A stretch of DNA of 6,342 bases, taken from NCBI GenBank assembly GCA_002773185.1, contig PFBU01000010.1, positions 1-6,342 on the forward strand, in the 5' to 3' direction. The translations under genes and the position numbers were made by a program. Source of the DNA: Candidatus Magasanikbacteria bacterium CG10_big_fil_rev_8_21_14_0_10_36_16. GTDB taxonomy: Bacteria > Patescibacteriota > Patescibacteriia > Magasanikbacterales > UBA922. The notes under the pieces are model-generated. The model was not told where the DNA came from. It made no database searches and saw only the letters and a list, made by a program, of their open reading frames with translations. This document shows, one piece after another, positions 5,632-6,342 of this stretch (within the stretch, counting starts at the first letter, position 1; each line of letters begins with the position of its first letter).

Positions 5632-5661
5632 TTAATTCCGACTTAGTCGGGATTAATTTTT
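5632..5661. other. Stem-loop between ftsK and the endonuclease gene
   Basis: TTAATTCCGAC (5632-5642) and GTCGGGATTAA (5646-5656) form an 11-pair stem with one T-G wobble and a 3-base loop. It follows the ftsK stop by about 20 bases and precedes the endonuclease start by about 40, both on the minus strand. The T-run (5657-5661) follows the stem on the plus strand, while the minus-strand side is followed by As. It is therefore not a classic terminator for ftsK. It may be an mRNA 3'-end/processing hairpin or a dispersed palindromic repeat. Confidence 0.5.
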
Positions 5662-5675
5662 CCACTTTACAAATC

Positions 5676-6342
5676 CTAGTACTCAAATTTCGAACGTCTA
5701 TCATGACTGTGATCATCATCTATCTCTTCCTCAGTTTTGTCTGGGTCATATTCTTCGTCGTTGTTAGTACTTTCTTCCTCTTCGTCCATATTTATATTGG
5801 CATATTGATCTTCTACCTCTTCAGGTATATCTATTTCTTCTAGTGGCTCCTCTTCTTCTGCTTCCACTTCTTCAATTTCTTCTTCATCATGTACTGGATT
5901 GGTAAAGACATTGTGTTCGCCACCAGCATTCATGGTACGGCCCATAGTTTCGGCTGTAACAAGTATTTCACGAGCTTTGGCACCTTGGGAAGGTCCAACA
6001 ATGCCAGCTTCTTCTAGCTCGTCAAGAATTCGCGCAGCCCGAGCATAACCAATTTTGAGACGACGTTGGAGAAATGAGGCACTAGCTTTTTCATATTTTA
6101 CAATAAGTTCTTTACATTCTTCGAAAAGTGGATCAGTGTCATCAGCTACTCCGCCGAACATATTTATCGTACCTCCATTATTTTTTTTACTTTCAACAAT
6201 AGAAGTATCATATTCTGGTTCGTCATCACCTTTGAGATATTTGACGACATTTTTCATTTCTGATTCAGAAATATATGAACCTTGGATACGCACTGGTTTA
6301 CTAAGTTCAGCTGTTTGGAAAAGCATGTCGCCACGGCCGATA
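5676..6342 (-). CDS. ftsK: DNA translocase FtsK, C-terminal part (5' partial)
   Basis: This is the end of FtsK/SpoIIIE, the septal ATPase that pumps chromosomal DNA during division. The frame stays open to the window edge and reads IGRGDMLF, the conserved final segment of the motor, so the Met at 6326 is internal. Counting from it: KPVRIQGSYISESEM (10-24) is the motor end; about 28-62 is a linker; 64-123 is the winged-helix gamma domain that reads KOPS-type polar sequences (DPLFEECKELIV, ASASFLQRRLKIGYARAARILDELEEAGIVG, REILV). FtsK proteins usually end soon after this. Here roughly 90 more residues follow, and from 147 they are dominated by Glu/Asp (for example EEEIEEVEAEEEE), ending in a short HDRRSKFEY. 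The gene is transcribed towards the R-M genes, with 81 bases between its stop and the endonuclease start. Confidence 0.93.
   Translation of the reverse strand, partial: IGRGDMLFQTAELSKPVRIQGSYISESEMKNVVKYLKGDDEPEYDTSIVESKKNNGGTINMFGGVADDTDPLFEECKELIVKYEKASASFLQRRLKIGYARAARILDELEEAGIVGPSQGAKAREILVTAETMGRTMNAGGEHNVFTNPVHDEEEIEEVEAEEEEPLEEIDIPEEVEDQYANINMDEEEESTNNDEEYDPDKTEEEIDDDHSHDRRSKFEY

Noticed and set aside
5618..5642. A promoter for the endonuclease gene with -10 TAAAAT on the minus strand.
   Set aside because: No acceptable -35 sequence lies 16-19 bases upstream and no extended -10 is present, so the endonuclease promoter remains unassigned.
1..6342. Alternative genetic code with UGA read as Gly (Gracilibacteria/Absconditabacteria).
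   Set aside because: RecA and all other proteins are complete with standard codons, all glycines are GGN, and no in-frame TGA is needed anywhere.
1..6342. tRNA, rRNA, CRISPR array, transposase or insertion-sequence ends.
   Set aside because: No cloverleaf-like segment, no regularly spaced direct repeats and no transposase-like frame was seen in the short gaps between genes.

Overview
The window looks like a piece of an AT-rich bacterial chromosome, most plausibly from a Candidate Phyla Radiation (Patescibacteria) lineage. That placement is an inference. It rests on the low GC, on the lack of Shine-Dalgarno motifs before every start codon that can be seen, on the RodZ-like protein with an Ig-like C-terminal domain, and on divergent small ORFs packed next to core genes. 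The standard bacterial code is used: RecA and the other proteins read through intact, and all stops seen are TAA or TAG.

Layout, left to right. (1) Bases 1-605, plus strand: the 3' part of a RodZ-like membrane protein gene (HTH, one TM helix, Ig-like domain), followed by a short decaying 9-bp repeat and a strong bidirectional terminator. (2) Bases 751-2242, minus strand: a two-gene operon with a 1-base gap. It encodes an unrecognised 292-aa protein with weak resemblance to ADP-ribosyltransferase-like folds, then an HD-domain phosphohydrolase of the YfbR/HDDC2 type. (3) Bases 2243-2424: a compact divergent control region with one good sigma70-type promoter in each direction. A perfect 16-bp palindrome sits in the -35/-10 spacer of the leftward promoter, and a terminator-like hairpin lies at the start of the recA leader. 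(4) Bases 2425-3480, plus strand: full-length recA, followed by a terminator. (5) Bases 3579-5594, minus strand: a complete type II restriction-modification (R-M) system. An Eco47II-family endonuclease (predicted target GGNCC) is upstream of a C5-cytosine methyltransferase that carries an N-terminal MerR/excisionase-like HTH. The 63-bp gap between them holds an extended -10 promoter for the methyltransferase and a perfect inverted repeat at its predicted start point, which fits autoregulation by the fused HTH. (6) Bases 5676-6342, minus strand: the 3' end of ftsK, with the KOPS-binding gamma domain and an unusually long acidic C-terminal tail.

The core genes rodZ-like, recA and ftsK are chromosome and cell-division maintenance genes. 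In Bacillus, ftsK/spoIIIE, the rodZ homologue ymfM and recA lie near one another. Here the spaces between them are filled by two self-contained minus-strand cassettes, each with its own promoter and a symmetrical operator candidate: the unknown/HD pair and the R-M pair. The most interesting signals are the methyltransferase-HTH fusion with its candidate operator, the operator-like palindrome that controls the unknown/HD operon, and the acidic FtsK tail.
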